58,749 bases of DNA from CAUUCF01 sp963543695 (GCA_963543695.1 CAUUCF010000005.1:1-58749), one strand, 5' to 3'; shown: positions 1 through 9,594, numbered from the stretch's first letter. Notes: generated by a model not told the origin, from the letters alone. Made by a program: numbers and translations.

Positions 1-586
1 GTTCGTCCAAAGTTACTTCGTGAGCAGGGAAAAAAACAACTTCTTTAACTTTTTTCCCCGAACGCTGAGTTTCAGGATCTAAAAGCCAAATATTTTTTAA
101 TTGCTCATCTTCAAACGCTAACCGATAAGGAGAATGATCTATATATAGATCAATGATTCCCCCTCTAATTGCATACTCTTTAGGAGCAGTTACTTGAGAT
201 ACGTTAATAAAGTCATTTTGTACTAACACTTGTTTTAAAGTAGTAAAAGTCACCTCTTGAGACAAATTTAACCCTTTGGGTAAATTTTCTGCCGGAGGTA
301 ACTTACGCATCAACGTACTGATTTCAGTAATAATCACTTGCGGTCGCTGTCTAATTTGGTTTAAAGTGGCTAATCGCTGATACAACAAATCGTCAGCAAT
401 CATTAAATTTTCGTAAGGCAAAGTTTCGTATCCAGGAAATAAATCAACCGTCCAGGAATACGCAAAGAACCGTTTAATAAAACGTAATTGGTTAAAAATT
501 TGATCAGCTACTTTTCCATTTTCAGTAACGATTAAATAAGAAAAATCCTTTTCTAAATTAATTTGCGTTATTAAACTATTAATCAT
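1..586 (-). CDS. mfd: Transcription-repair coupling factor Mfd, N-terminal part (runs off the window)
   Basis: About 195 N-terminal residues are visible; the rest lies left of base 1. Mfd removes RNA polymerase stalled at DNA lesions and recruits UvrA. What is seen is the UvrB-like N-terminal region: a FPGYETLPYEN block near residue 53, an STLMRKLPP block, a QVTAPKEYAIRGGIIDLY stretch and an LDPETQRS/FFPAHEVTLDE block, all familiar in this part of Mfd. The helicase and translocase domains are not visible. I start at the ATG at 586, next to AAGGAG; the spacing is unusually short, and an in-frame TTG lies 24 bases upstream. The N-terminus is some 15 residues shorter than in E. coli. It lies just downstream of lolD on the same strand; mfd and the lol genes are also neighbours in E. 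coli. Confidence 0.9.
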   Translation of the reverse strand, partial: MINSLITQINLEKDFSYLIVTENGKVADQIFNQLRFIKRFFAYSWTVDLFPGYETLPYENLMIADDLLYQRLATLNQIRQRPQVIITEISTLMRKLPPAENLPKGLNLSQEVTFTTLKQVLVQNDFINVSQVTAPKEYAIRGGIIDLYIDHSPYRLAFEDEQLKNIWLLDPETQRSGKKVKEVVFFPAHEVTLDE

Positions 587-665
587 CTCCTTATACCTTC
601 TTCTCAATAGCTATTAACCCTAGAAATACTCCTTTTCATTCTTAAGCGATTTATTTTTCAAATTA

Positions 666-1331
666 CTAGGTAGTTAACTGCAAGCGACCGTTAACTAATG
701 CGTAATGTTTTTTTAACCGTTTTGCAATTTCTAAATCATGGGTAACCATCAATAAAGTAGAACCATAATTATTCACCAAAGCTAAAAATTCTGCTAAAAC
801 TTGTCGTGAAGTGGTATAGTCTAAATTACCGGTAGGTTCATCCGCTAAAACCAATACCGGTTTAGTAACTAAAGCACGAGCAATAGCTACCCTTTGGCCT
901 TCACCCCCAGATAATTGATGATAATACCTATTTAAATGCTTACTTAAGCCCAATTTTTCTAATAAATCAATTACGTGTTGATGATCGGTCGGACGCTTAC
1001 TAATTTTTAAAGGCAATAAAGTATTTTCTAAGACCGTTAAATTTTTCAATAAAAAAGTTTTCTGATAGACAAAACCTAAACATTGGTTTCTAAAAACACA
1101 ACGTTCTTGCTCGTTAAATTGGTTAATTTCACGCCCTTTAAACCGAATACTCCCTTTTTGATAGTTTAATAACCCCCCGATTAAATGTAATAAAGTACTT
1201 TTTCCTGAACCAGAACTACCGGTAATGGCAACACTTTCCCCTAATTGAATTTCTAGGTTTACTTCTCGTAAAACAACTTCGTCACGATAACCTTTAGTTA
1301 GCTGCTCAATTTTTAAACAATTATTCTCCAC
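666..1331 (-). CDS. lolD: Lipoprotein-releasing ABC transporter ATP-binding subunit LolD
   Basis: This cytoplasmic ATPase powers release of outer-membrane lipoproteins from the inner membrane to LolA. The 221-residue product has a Walker A GSSGSGKST near residue 37, a Q-loop in GFVYQKTFL, the signature LSGGEGQR, Walker B VLVLADEPTGNLD and the switch histidine in MVTHD. The GEGQR signature and the ADEPTGNLD block are typical of the LolD/MacB group. The start is a GTG lying inside the last codons of the permease gene (11-base overlap), so translation is probably coupled. Length is normal for LolD. Confidence 0.93.
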   Translation of the reverse strand: MENNCLKIEQLTKGYRDEVVLREVNLEIQLGESVAITGSSGSGKSTLLHLIGGLLNYQKGSIRFKGREINQFNEQERCVFRNQCLGFVYQKTFLLKNLTVLENTLLPLKISKRPTDHQHVIDLLEKLGLSKHLNRYYHQLSGGEGQRVAIARALVTKPVLVLADEPTGNLDYTTSRQVLAEFLALVNNYGSTLLMVTHDLEIAKRLKKHYALVNGRLQLTT

Positions 1332-2538
1332 GTAAAACCTCCACCGGATCTATCGTCGTTGCTTTCCAAGCTGGATATAAAGTAGCTAAAATACTCATTA
1401 AAAAGGAAATAACTCCCACTAATACTAAATCTGAAACTATTACTCGAGAAGGCAAATAGTCTATAAAATAAATCCCTTCTTGAATAAATTGCGTATGTAG
1501 TAAAAGTTCTAAAAAATGAACTATTTGAGGAGCATTTAAAGCTAACGGTATCCCTAACAAAAATCCTAAACATACCCCTAGAAAACCGATTAGTCCACCA
1601 TAAACCATAAAAACTTGCATAATCATTTTAGAATTAGCCCCTAAAGTTCTTAGTAAAGCAATTTCTCCTTTCTTTTCGTACACGTTTACAATTAAACTCG
1701 CAACTAAATTAAAACTAGCTACCGCCACAATAAAAGTTAAGATAACGAATAACGTCGTTTTTTCCATTCGCACCGCTTGAAAAAAAGCGCTGTATTCTTG
1801 AGCCCAAGTAGAAACGTACCCGACGTGCTGGTATTTCTGCGAAATCACGTCCGCTACCTGAAAAACATGATAAAAATTAGGTAAATTAATACTCAACCCC
1901 GTTACCGTTTTACTTTGTAATAAAGTTTGCACCGTTTTTAACGGTAGATAAGCGGTCATTTGGTTTCCCATTTTCTCTTCAAATAGCCCAATAATCTTTA
2001 AAGATCTCATTCTAGGAAGCATACCACCTAAAGTAGTGGTCAATTGCGGAATAATTAAAACGACCGTATCTCCAGTTTGCACTTGTAAATGACGCGCCGT
2101 ATCTTTACCTAAAAACACAACGTAATCTTTAAATTGCTCTTTTAAGGAAGTCAATTCTTTTAAAACGGCGGGCAACGGTTCTTCAAATTCAATACCTTGA
2201 ATCATAATTCCACTGTACTGTCGATGGTTCACTAGCATCCCCTGTTCGGTCAAAAAAGGAGCGCTTAATAAGTGATGTTCGGCATACAATTCTTTTTTAA
2301 TCACGTTATAATTTTCTAATTCTCCTTGATAACCAAGTAGAGTTAATGGTCGAGTGTATTGAAAAATTTTCTGATGAATTTCGTAATCGAAACCATTCAT
2401 CACCGACAAAACGACGATTAATACCATAATCCCTAAAGCGATCCCTAAAATTGAAATCCAGACCCCTAACGAAATAAACTTATTTTGTTTCCTGTTTTTA
2501 AAATAGCGCCAACCTAACTCCCAAATCACCGATTTCAT
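1321..2538 (-). CDS. lolC: Lipoprotein-releasing ABC transporter permease (LolC/LolE family)
   Basis: Inner-membrane permease of the Lol system, 405 residues. It shows the family plan: a cytoplasmic start with WELGWRYFKNRKQNKFIS, a first membrane helix near residues 25-48, a large periplasmic domain to about residue 265, then three membrane helices, ending in LYPAWKATTIDPVEVLRGE. Enterobacteria carry two permeases, LolC and LolE, flanking LolD. Only one is present here, next to lolD, so it may act as a homodimer like the single-permease LolF type; which subtype it is cannot be decided by eye. It overlaps miaA by 4 bases and lolD by 11. Confidence 0.9.
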   Translation of the reverse strand: MKSVIWELGWRYFKNRKQNKFISLGVWISILGIALGIMVLIVVLSVMNGFDYEIHQKIFQYTRPLTLLGYQGELENYNVIKKELYAEHHLLSAPFLTEQGMLVNHRQYSGIMIQGIEFEEPLPAVLKELTSLKEQFKDYVVFLGKDTARHLQVQTGDTVVLIIPQLTTTLGGMLPRMRSLKIIGLFEEKMGNQMTAYLPLKTVQTLLQSKTVTGLSINLPNFYHVFQVADVISQKYQHVGYVSTWAQEYSAFFQAVRMEKTTLFVILTFIVAVASFNLVASLIVNVYEKKGEIALLRTLGANSKMIMQVFMVYGGLIGFLGVCLGFLLGIPLALNAPQIVHFLELLLHTQFIQEGIYFIDYLPSRVIVSDLVLVGVISFLMSILATLYPAWKATTIDPVEVLRGE

Positions 2539-3449
2539 AACCTTTGCTCTATCTTTATTTTTATCTTTGCTAGTAAATTTTGATCTGCCACGTTAAGCTG
2601 GTAATCTTCATGTTCCCATTTTTTTAACCAAGTTAACTGATGCTTAGCTAAACGACTCGTAGCATAAAAAAGTTGCTGCCGCATTTCTTCTTCCGTAATT
2701 TCTCCTTGTAAATAAGGAATCACTTGTCTATATCCGATATTTTGCAACGCAACGCTATTTTTCGGTACCCCTGCTTTTAACAAACCATCTACCTCTGCAA
2801 CTAGACCATCACTCAACATTCGTTCTAAACGCTCTTTAATCTTAAAGCGTAAATTTTCCATTTGGTCTAATAAATAAAAATTAACCCATTGAAATGGTAA
2901 AAAATGCCGTTTTGTTAATAAAATACTCGGTTTTTGCCCAGTTAAATAATAAAGTTCTAAACCGCGTTCAATCCGTTTTTGATCGTTTACCGAAATTTTA
3001 ATACTATATTGTTCATCTATTCGCTTTAACTGATCGTATAACGCTTTTAGCCCTACAGCATTTTTTCGCTGTTGAAACCATAACCTAAACGTTTGGTTAT
3101 GTTCCGGCAATTCTGACATTCCATTTTTTAAAACGTTAAAATACATTAAACTACCCCCCGTAATCAGCGGTAGTTTTTTCCTACTAATAATATCCGATAA
3201 AATTTCCTTAACTTTTCGGAAAAAATCCCCTACTGAAAAAACTTCGGACGGTGATAAAATATCAATCAAATGATGTACTACTTTTTTGCGTTCTAGAAGG
3301 CTAGGTTTAGCAGTACCGATATCTAATCCCTGATAAACCATTGCTGAATCCATACTCACAATTTCAATAGGGAAAAAATCAGCTAATTTTAATGCTAACG
3401 CACTTTTACCTGTTGCTGTAGGCCCTACTAAACAAAAAACCGTTTCCAA
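2535..3449 (-). CDS. miaA: tRNA dimethylallyltransferase MiaA
   Basis: MiaA transfers a dimethylallyl group to A37 of tRNAs that read codons beginning with U. The 304-residue protein has the P-loop GPTATGKSALA at residue 9, the DSAMVYQGLDIGTAKPS block, HHLIDILSPSEVFSVGDF, the TGGSLMYF motif and the C-terminal NIGYRQVIPYLQGEI and TSRLAKHQLTWLKKW blocks, all classical. MiaA needs dimethylallyl diphosphate, so the cell must still obtain isoprenoid precursors even though dxr is missing from its usual place in the envelope cluster. It lies between lpxA (4-base gap) and the lol permease (4-base overlap). Confidence 0.95.
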   Translation of the reverse strand: METVFCLVGPTATGKSALALKLADFFPIEIVSMDSAMVYQGLDIGTAKPSLLERKKVVHHLIDILSPSEVFSVGDFFRKVKEILSDIISRKKLPLITGGSLMYFNVLKNGMSELPEHNQTFRLWFQQRKNAVGLKALYDQLKRIDEQYSIKISVNDQKRIERGLELYYLTGQKPSILLTKRHFLPFQWVNFYLLDQMENLRFKIKERLERMLSDGLVAEVDGLLKAGVPKNSVALQNIGYRQVIPYLQGEITEEEMRQQLFYATSRLAKHQLTWLKKWEHEDYQLNVADQNLLAKIKIKIEQRL

Positions 3450-3453
3450 AATA

Positions 3454-4224
3454 TTACTCGCGCAAAATACCTTTTGTACTCTCTTCTAAAAAACGCTTCA
3501 TTTTCGCAATTTCACTACATTGTTCGGATAATTCTTCGAGAGCTTCAATTGCTTGCCGAGCCGTTAAACCTTGATGCAAAATCAGATTATAAGCCTGATG
3601 GAGCTTTTCAATTAATGCCTTCGTAAATCCCGCTCGCTTTAAACCCACTAGATTTAAACCGTATAATCGCCCTTTTGGTCCTCCAGCAATAACGTAAGGT
3701 AAAATATCTTTACTAACGTCTGAACCACCGATTAAAAAAGCATGCTCTCCTACCGTTAAAAATTGAGCTATTTTAGTAAAACCGCCTAAAATCACGTAAT
3801 CATGAATTTGGACATGACCAGCTAAAGTAGCTCCGTTAGCAAAGACCGTATGGTTACCTACGATACAATCATGCGCCACATGAGTACCTACCATAAATAA
3901 ATTATCATCACCGATTTTAGTTACTCCTCCACCTTGGACGGTACCAGTATGTACGGTACAATTTTCCCTAAAAACGTTATGGTCACCGATAATTAACGCC
4001 GTATCTTCTCCAGCATATTTTTTATCTTGGGGTATTTCTCCGATTGATGCAAATTGAAAGACCTTATTCCCTTTACCTAATTTAGTTCGTCCCTGAATAA
4101 CCGCATGTGGACCAACCGAACACCCTTCTCCTAATTCCACTTGTTCACCAATTACCGCAAAAGGGCCGATTTCGACATTATCAGCAATTTTTTTCGTTAA
4201 GACTACTGCTCGTTGATCGATCAT
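3454..4224 (-). CDS. lpxA: UDP-N-acetylglucosamine acyltransferase LpxA
   Basis: First enzyme of lipid A synthesis; it moves a hydroxyacyl chain from acyl carrier protein to UDP-GlcNAc. The 256-residue protein is mostly left-handed beta-helix hexapeptide repeats (for example IGEQVELGEGCSVGPHAVI) and has the catalytic block VGTHVAHDCIVGNHTVFANGA, where the AHDC histidine sits near residue 118. The C-terminal helical part begins with GLNLVGLKRAGF. It overlaps the end of fabZ by 4 bases. The lpxB gene that normally follows is not here; miaA takes its place. Confidence 0.96.
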   Translation of the reverse strand: MIDQRAVVLTKKIADNVEIGPFAVIGEQVELGEGCSVGPHAVIQGRTKLGKGNKVFQFASIGEIPQDKKYAGEDTALIIGDHNVFRENCTVHTGTVQGGGVTKIGDDNLFMVGTHVAHDCIVGNHTVFANGATLAGHVQIHDYVILGGFTKIAQFLTVGEHAFLIGGSDVSKDILPYVIAGGPKGRLYGLNLVGLKRAGFTKALIEKLHQAYNLILHQGLTARQAIEALEELSEQCSEIAKMKRFLEESTKGILRE

Positions 4225-4679
4225 GTTTTCACCTTAGCACTTTGTAAAATCAATAATTCAGCTCCACAAGCCAATTGTCCATCAACCGTTGCTGACGCTT
4301 CAAAAATCCATAAACTACTTTTTCGCTTTAAAATTTTTACCTTTAATTTTAATTGGTCACCTGGTTCTACTACCTTACGGAATCTTACTTGATTCGCCCC
4401 GGCAAAAACATAACCATTATTTTCGCCTGGTACTAAATCTAAAGTATAATAAAGTAACAATCCCGCCGCTTGACCTAATGCTTCCACCATCAACACTCCA
4501 GGCATAATTGGCATTTTAGGAAGATGGCCATTAAAATATTCTTCATTAATCGAAACATTTTTTAAAGCAATTAAATAATCTCCGGGAATATATTCTAAAA
4601 TTCGGTCCACCATTAAAAAGGGATAACGATGCGGAATTAATCTCCGTATTTCTTGCACGCTATTTTTTTCATCTACCAT
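4221..4679 (-). CDS. fabZ: 3-hydroxyacyl-ACP dehydratase FabZ
   Basis: FabZ dehydrates 3-hydroxyacyl-ACP during fatty acid elongation and competes with LpxA and LpxD for hydroxymyristoyl-ACP, which explains the shared operon. The 152-residue protein carries the start LIPHRYPFLMVDRI, the catalytic-histidine motif FNGHLPKMPIMPGV near residue 49 and the acidic residue in VEALGQAAG, giving a normal hot-dog-fold FabZ of usual length. It overlaps lpxA by 4 bases and follows lpxD after 5 bases. Confidence 0.96.
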   Translation of the reverse strand: MVDEKNSVQEIRRLIPHRYPFLMVDRILEYIPGDYLIALKNVSINEEYFNGHLPKMPIMPGVLMVEALGQAAGLLLYYTLDLVPGENNGYVFAGANQVRFRKVVEPGDQLKLKVKILKRKSSLWIFEASATVDGQLACGAELLILQSAKVKT

Positions 4680-4684
4680 TTACA

Positions 4685-5731
4685 TTAGCCTCTTTTGAAA
4701 AATTTACTTTTTAACTTTTCCCACCAAGACAAAGAAGGTCGTTTTAAATTTCTTTTCAGTTCATCTGCACGAGTAAACAAAGCGATTAATTTCCACCATT
4801 GCTTATTAGGAAAAGCCGGTACCCCCGAAGAATAGACCCCTGGTTCCGTAATTGATCTAGCTACTCCCGTCATAGCCGTTAAAATCACTCGATCATGTAT
4901 TTTCAAATGACCAGCAATTCCTACTCCCCCCGCAATTAAACAATATTTACCGATCTCTACACTACCCGCAATCCCAGTACATCCTGCAATAGCAGTATGT
5001 GCTCCAATCTTAACGTTATGAGCAATCTGGACTAAATTATCGATCCTAACCCCCGTTTCAATCACCGTATTGCCAATCGCTCCTCGATCAATTGAAGTAT
5101 TAGCACCAATTTCTACGTCATCATGAATTTCCACAGAACCAAGCTGATGAATTTTCTCCCAACGTCCTTGATAATTAGCGTTGCCAAAACCGTCTGAGCC
5201 AATCACCGTACCACTATGTACTAAGACTTTTTTCCCTAATTTAACGTCATGATAAATCACTACGTTAGGAAAAAGATGGGAATCATCTCCTATTTCAACG
5301 TCGTCTTGAACGGTACAACCAGCTTCAATAATTACGTTGTTTCCCAATTTAACTCTTTTTCCGATAAAAACATGGTGTCCAATCGCTACGTTATCTCCTA
5401 ACTGTACTTCTTCACTTAAAACAGCCGTATTCGCTATCCCAGCAATAAACGTCCCTTTAACAAACAAAGCCGAAATTTTTGCATAAGCATAGTACGGATC
5501 CTTCACGATAATAACGTTATTTTTAACTTCTTCCGCTGCTGCCGCAGTCAATAAAATAATCCCGGCTTGACAACGTTGTAACTCTTTCTTGAATTTTTTA
5601 TTACTATAAAACGTAATCGCTTCGGCATCTGCTTCTTCCAGCGCCGCTAATTTATGAATCGAATAAGTAGCTACTCCGCGATACGAAGCGCCTAAATAAT
5701 TAGCTAAATACTCTAAAGTATAACTCCTCAC
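4685..5731 (-). CDS. lpxD: UDP-3-O-acylglucosamine N-acyltransferase LpxD
   Basis: Third step of lipid A synthesis: N-acylation of UDP-3-O-acylglucosamine. The 348-residue protein has the N-terminal uridine-binding domain (EEADAEAITFYSNKKFKKEL), a central beta-helix of hexapeptide repeats, the block GSDGFGNANYQGRWEKI, the catalytic-histidine stretch VQIAHNVKIGAHTAIAGCTGIAGS near residue 237, and a C-terminal helix. Its start shares one base with the bamA stop. The periplasmic chaperone gene skp, often between bamA and lpxD, is absent. Confidence 0.95.
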   Translation of the reverse strand: MRSYTLEYLANYLGASYRGVATYSIHKLAALEEADAEAITFYSNKKFKKELQRCQAGIILLTAAAAEEVKNNVIIVKDPYYAYAKISALFVKGTFIAGIANTAVLSEEVQLGDNVAIGHHVFIGKRVKLGNNVIIEAGCTVQDDVEIGDDSHLFPNVVIYHDVKLGKKVLVHSGTVIGSDGFGNANYQGRWEKIHQLGSVEIHDDVEIGANTSIDRGAIGNTVIETGVRIDNLVQIAHNVKIGAHTAIAGCTGIAGSVEIGKYCLIAGGVGIAGHLKIHDRVILTAMTGVARSITEPGVYSSGVPAFPNKQWWKLIALFTRADELKRNLKRPSLSWWEKLKSKFFKRG

Positions 5732-8097
5732 TAAAATCCCCCACTAATATTAAATTGAAAACACTTCGTTTCATCCCAACTCTTCTTACGTACTATTTTA
5801 CTAAAGCTAACCGCTAATGGGCCTATCGGCGTACGAAATTCTAATTGAAACCCGACTGACATACGTAAATCGTTCAAATGGAAAGAATTATCAGATACGT
5901 TTCCTACGTCGTAATAAAAACTAGGACGCACTACCGTTGGCCATGGAGTAGGTAAAATTAAACTAGCACTAGCTAAAGTTAAAACGTTACCTCCAATAAC
6001 GTTCTTTCTATCTTCATACGGAGCAATAGTACCTGGTTCAAAACCACGTATAGTATTCATTCCACCGGCATAAAAATTTTTGAAAAAGGGGTAATTTTCT
6101 TTCCCAACAAAACTAATTCCGTAACCTAATTCTCCATTGATTTTAAAAATTAAATCCTTATACACGGGTTGATAATAGCCAATACGCCCATCGACCTTTG
6201 CAAAATATAAACTTTTATGAAAAGCAGGCATATAATTTTCTAAGGTTAAACTAGAATATAACCCATGTTTAGGAAAAATACCTCGATCTAATTTACTGTA
6301 ACGTAAATCCGTTACTACTTTAAAGAAATCAAAATATTCTCCGTACGTTTTTAAAAAATCTTTCGCTTTTGGATTTAAATGATCCGTCATTCCTTCAGCA
6401 ATATGTTCATAACCTACCCCAAAACCCAATTGCGTATAATCACTAATCGGAACATCGATTGAATTCATTACCTCTAAAGATCGACTACGATATCTACTTA
6501 AATTACTATCGATCTTATGCGGATTACTCTGAGAGATATTAATCGAAAAACCATAACCGATACGATCTTTTAAATAATAAGGATCATAATAATTAAAGCC
6601 TATACTTTGAGAAGAACGGGAATAATCTGCTCTAACGCCTAACGATTTTCCTGAACCTAAAACATTACTATCGATTAAACTTGCTCCGGCAATAAAACTA
6701 AACCCTCCTTGATCAGAAACCCCAGCCTGTACGTTTAACGAAATATCTGAAACTTCTTTAAAAGTATAAACTAAGTCTAATTGGTTATTAGTATTTTCTA
6801 CCGGGTAAACTTGAAAATTTAAATCTTCTAAAATTCTCAAATTAGCTAACCTACGAACAGATTCATTAATTTTACTAGTCGAATATAAGCTACCTTCTTG
6901 TAACCGCATTTCTCGACGTAAAACTTTATCTTCCGTACGGTTATTCCCTTTAAAATTAATATATCTTAAATACACTCGGTGTTTAGGATGGATTTCAAAA
7001 ATAACTTTTACGCGATTACCGTTTTCTACATAAGAGACAATTACTTCCGGCATTCCGTATCCTAAATCTCCTAAAATTTCTAAAATAGCAGAACGAATTT
7101 CGACTACCGTTTTGCGGGAAAAAACCGTCCCTTTCTTAATCGTAATTGCTTTTAAAAATTGCTCTTTTTTATTACAAAATTCCCCTCGTAATTCAAAATC
7201 ATCAAAATAAAATTGTTTCCCTTCAAAAATCGTAAAATGTAAAGCTACGCCATTTTTTTTAGCATCGTAAGTTACTTTTACTGGAGGATTAACGTTATCC
7301 TGCACCTCTAATTCTGAGATTTGTAAATCAATCCAAGTATTCTTTTTTACGTTTTTCATGCGAGCTTGATCGTTAACTACTCGAGCATGCAAATAACCGT
7401 AATCCATATAATAATCTTGAATCTTCATGCATTCTGCTTCTACTTGGTTAGCCGAATATCGATCATCATTATACAACCAACTTAAAATCCCGGTAGTTTT
7501 TAACCCCATTACTGAACGTAATTTTTTATCGCTGAAGACCTTATTGCCGGTAAAACCAATATATTTAACTTTTGCTATGTCCTGCTCCTTAATTTTAATC
7601 CATAATCGCTGACGCCCTTGCACGTCCTCGTCTAAATCAAAATCTACCTGAGCAGCATAATAGCCTTTAAGTTTATACTGTTCTAATAAAGCTACTTTGA
7701 TCCTTTTCAAACTAAAATGGTCAATCGACCGTCCTTCTTTCACCTCTAAAGCATCTAAAATTTCGCGAATATTTTTGTTTGAAAATTCTTTATTCCCAGA
7801 AATTCGAATAGCACTTAACGTACTTTGTTCTTTGACTCTAACGATTAAAACGTTATCTTGCTTGTATAACTGTATATCCTTAAAAAAACCAGAACGATAA
7901 AGACTATTAATTACCAAAGGAGCATCACTATCTTTAAACTTATCACCTATTTCTAAAGGCACGTAGTTTAAAACAGTCCCGACTGGAATTTTATTAGCTC
8001 CTTCGACCTTAATTTGTTTAATCACGAAATCAGCATATATAGAATTAACTAATAATAAATTAAAGAGCCAAAAAAACTTATAACCTTTCATATTCAC
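5731..8097 (-). CDS. bamA: Outer membrane protein assembly factor BamA
   Basis: Essential Omp85 protein that folds and inserts outer-membrane beta-barrels. The 788-residue product has a signal peptide (MNMKGYKFFWLFNLLLVNSIYA), five POTRA domains to about residue 430, each recognisable by a GN-type turn (ISGNKEFSNKNI, FTGNKVFSDKKL, FKGNNRTEDKVL), and a C-terminal barrel containing the loop-6 motif VRGF-like TIRGFEPG near residue 670. It ends in a hydrophobic strand finishing in FNISGGF, with a terminal Phe as usual. It abuts cdsA directly; rseP, which normally lies between them, is missing. Confidence 0.96.
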   Translation of the reverse strand: MNMKGYKFFWLFNLLLVNSIYADFVIKQIKVEGANKIPVGTVLNYVPLEIGDKFKDSDAPLVINSLYRSGFFKDIQLYKQDNVLIVRVKEQSTLSAIRISGNKEFSNKNIREILDALEVKEGRSIDHFSLKRIKVALLEQYKLKGYYAAQVDFDLDEDVQGRQRLWIKIKEQDIAKVKYIGFTGNKVFSDKKLRSVMGLKTTGILSWLYNDDRYSANQVEAECMKIQDYYMDYGYLHARVVNDQARMKNVKKNTWIDLQISELEVQDNVNPPVKVTYDAKKNGVALHFTIFEGKQFYFDDFELRGEFCNKKEQFLKAITIKKGTVFSRKTVVEIRSAILEILGDLGYGMPEVIVSYVENGNRVKVIFEIHPKHRVYLRYINFKGNNRTEDKVLRREMRLQEGSLYSTSKINESVRRLANLRILEDLNFQVYPVENTNNQLDLVYTFKEVSDISLNVQAGVSDQGGFSFIAGASLIDSNVLGSGKSLGVRADYSRSSQSIGFNYYDPYYLKDRIGYGFSINISQSNPHKIDSNLSRYRSRSLEVMNSIDVPISDYTQLGFGVGYEHIAEGMTDHLNPKAKDFLKTYGEYFDFFKVVTDLRYSKLDRGIFPKHGLYSSLTLENYMPAFHKSLYFAKVDGRIGYYQPVYKDLIFKINGELGYGISFVGKENYPFFKNFYAGGMNTIRGFEPGTIAPYEDRKNVIGGNVLTLASASLILPTPWPTVVRPSFYYDVGNVSDNSFHLNDLRMSVGFQLEFRTPIGPLAVSFSKIVRKKSWDETKCFQFNISGGF

Positions 8098-8925
8098 CTA
8101 ATTCATCAATATTAAGCCCAACATCCAAATTGGCATAACCGCTAAAGTACTATCGATACGATCTAACCACCCACCGTGTCCTGGTAACATATGACCACTA
8201 TCTTTAACGCCCGCATTACGTTTGAGCATACTTTCAAAAAGATCTCCTAATGTCCCCAAAAGACTAGTCAATATCGATAAGAAAAACACCATTAAAAATT
8301 TCTTCGGTTCTCTTAAAAAAATTAACGGTTTAAACCGTACGAAAGCTAAAACAAGTCCCCACAAAATACTCCATAAAACAGATAAAAATAAGCCTCCCCA
8401 AAAACCTTCTTTCGTTTTATTAGGACTAATTTTAGCCGCTAAAGGTAACTCTCCATACTTCCGTCCTACTAAATACGCTCCAGCATCATTAATCCAAATA
8501 CCACTCCAAAAATAAAGCAAGCTAATTGCCCCGTAATCGTGAACAATCCTATTAATACTACTGATCGCAGGAATAAAGATCAGAAACAACATCCCTAATA
8601 TCATCCCCCAAGAAAAGACGACCCGTTGCCATTTACTGTATTGCCAAATTAACATCGGCACTACCAATATCCACCAAATAGCATTTAAAAATAACAACGG
8701 TTTTAAAGGCATTAAGCCGTTAACAATGAGGTTAAGCAACAAAAAGGATAAAACCGACCAACGCCACTTCCTTTCCTTAAATTCGGCAAATAACAATAAG
8801 AATTCATTAGCTGCCAATATCCCTATCCCCCACACTGCAAGGCTGAAAACCAAAGGGGAAGTATTCAGTACTAAAACCAATAATCCTAATAAAACCATTG
8901 CCGTAATCACTCGTTGTTTTAACAC
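8098..8925 (-). CDS. cdsA: Phosphatidate cytidylyltransferase CdsA
   Basis: Integral membrane enzyme making CDP-diacylglycerol from phosphatidic acid and CTP, the precursor used by PssA (57771-58532) and PgsA (39950-40513) in this window. The 275-residue protein is strongly hydrophobic, with about seven or eight membrane helices. It carries the NDAGAYLVGRKYG block, the SPNKTKEGFWGG block and the C-terminal signature DRIDSTLAVMPIW preceded by LPGHGGWL, diagnostic of CdsA. The start is a GTG with GGAGG 8 bases upstream, inside the end of uppS (7-base overlap). Confidence 0.95.
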   Translation of the reverse strand: MLKQRVITAMVLLGLLVLVLNTSPLVFSLAVWGIGILAANEFLLLFAEFKERKWRWSVLSFLLLNLIVNGLMPLKPLLFLNAIWWILVVPMLIWQYSKWQRVVFSWGMILGMLFLIFIPAISSINRIVHDYGAISLLYFWSGIWINDAGAYLVGRKYGELPLAAKISPNKTKEGFWGGLFLSVLWSILWGLVLAFVRFKPLIFLREPKKFLMVFFLSILTSLLGTLGDLFESMLKRNAGVKDSGHMLPGHGGWLDRIDSTLAVMPIWMLGLILMN

Positions 8926-9590
8926 TTACCGTACCTCCGATTGCGTGTTTGAAATTCTCTTAAAGCCTGTTGAAAGTCCTCTTTCGTAAAATCTGGCCAG
9001 TTTTTTTGCACAAAATATAGTTCTGTATAAGCTAATTGCCATAACATAAAATTACTGATTCTTTGTTCCCCGCTTGTTCTAATTAACAAATCAGGATCTG
9101 GTAACCCTTTAGTACTTAAGTAATCGTCGATAGAACCTTGATGATGATTTTGAACAAACAACTGACAAGCATTTAATATGTCCCAACGTCCACTGTAGCT
9201 TAAAGCCACTACTAATTTTAACCCTCGGTTCTTAGCCGTATCTTTTGCAATCGTATTAAGGCGCTCTTGTATTTCTCGCCGAAGATAACTAAAATCTCCG
9301 ATAAATCTAATTTGTACGGCTAATTGATTTAATTTATCTATTTCGTTCAAAACTGATTTTTCAATAATCTGCTGCCACAAAAAATGTACTTCCTCTTTAG
9401 GCCGTTGCCAGTTATCTAGACTAAAAGCAAATAAAGACAATACTTCTAATTGTTGTTCTATTGCGGCATACACTATTTCTTCGGCTCGTCTAGCTCCTTG
9501 AGTATGCCCAAAAGTTCTTATCTTCCCCCGTTCTTTTGCCCAACGACCATTACCATCCATAATAATTGCAACGTGACGCGGTAACAGCAT
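8919..9590 (-). CDS. uppS: Undecaprenyl diphosphate synthase UppS
   Basis: Cis-prenyltransferase that builds the C55 carrier lipid for peptidoglycan and LPS O-chains. The 223-residue protein begins with VAIIMDGNGRWAKERG, which holds the catalytic Asp, followed by GHTQGARRAEEIV, LSLFAFSLDNWQRP, LVVALSYSGRWDI and the C-terminal PDPDLLIRTSGEQRISNFMLWQLAYTE-type blocks. Length is near the lower end for the family. It lies between frr (4-base gap) and cdsA; in E. coli dxr sits between frr and uppS. Confidence 0.95.
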   Translation of the reverse strand: MLLPRHVAIIMDGNGRWAKERGKIRTFGHTQGARRAEEIVYAAIEQQLEVLSLFAFSLDNWQRPKEEVHFLWQQIIEKSVLNEIDKLNQLAVQIRFIGDFSYLRREIQERLNTIAKDTAKNRGLKLVVALSYSGRWDILNACQLFVQNHHQGSIDDYLSTKGLPDPDLLIRTSGEQRISNFMLWQLAYTELYFVQKNWPDFTKEDFQQALREFQTRNRRYGKC

Positions 9591-9594
9591 TTTA

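Noticed and set aside
5731..8097. Several plus-strand ORFs opposite bamA, cdsA, feoB and other minus-strand genes
   Set aside because: They are shadows of strongly conserved genes, have no ribosome binding sites, and give low-complexity protein.
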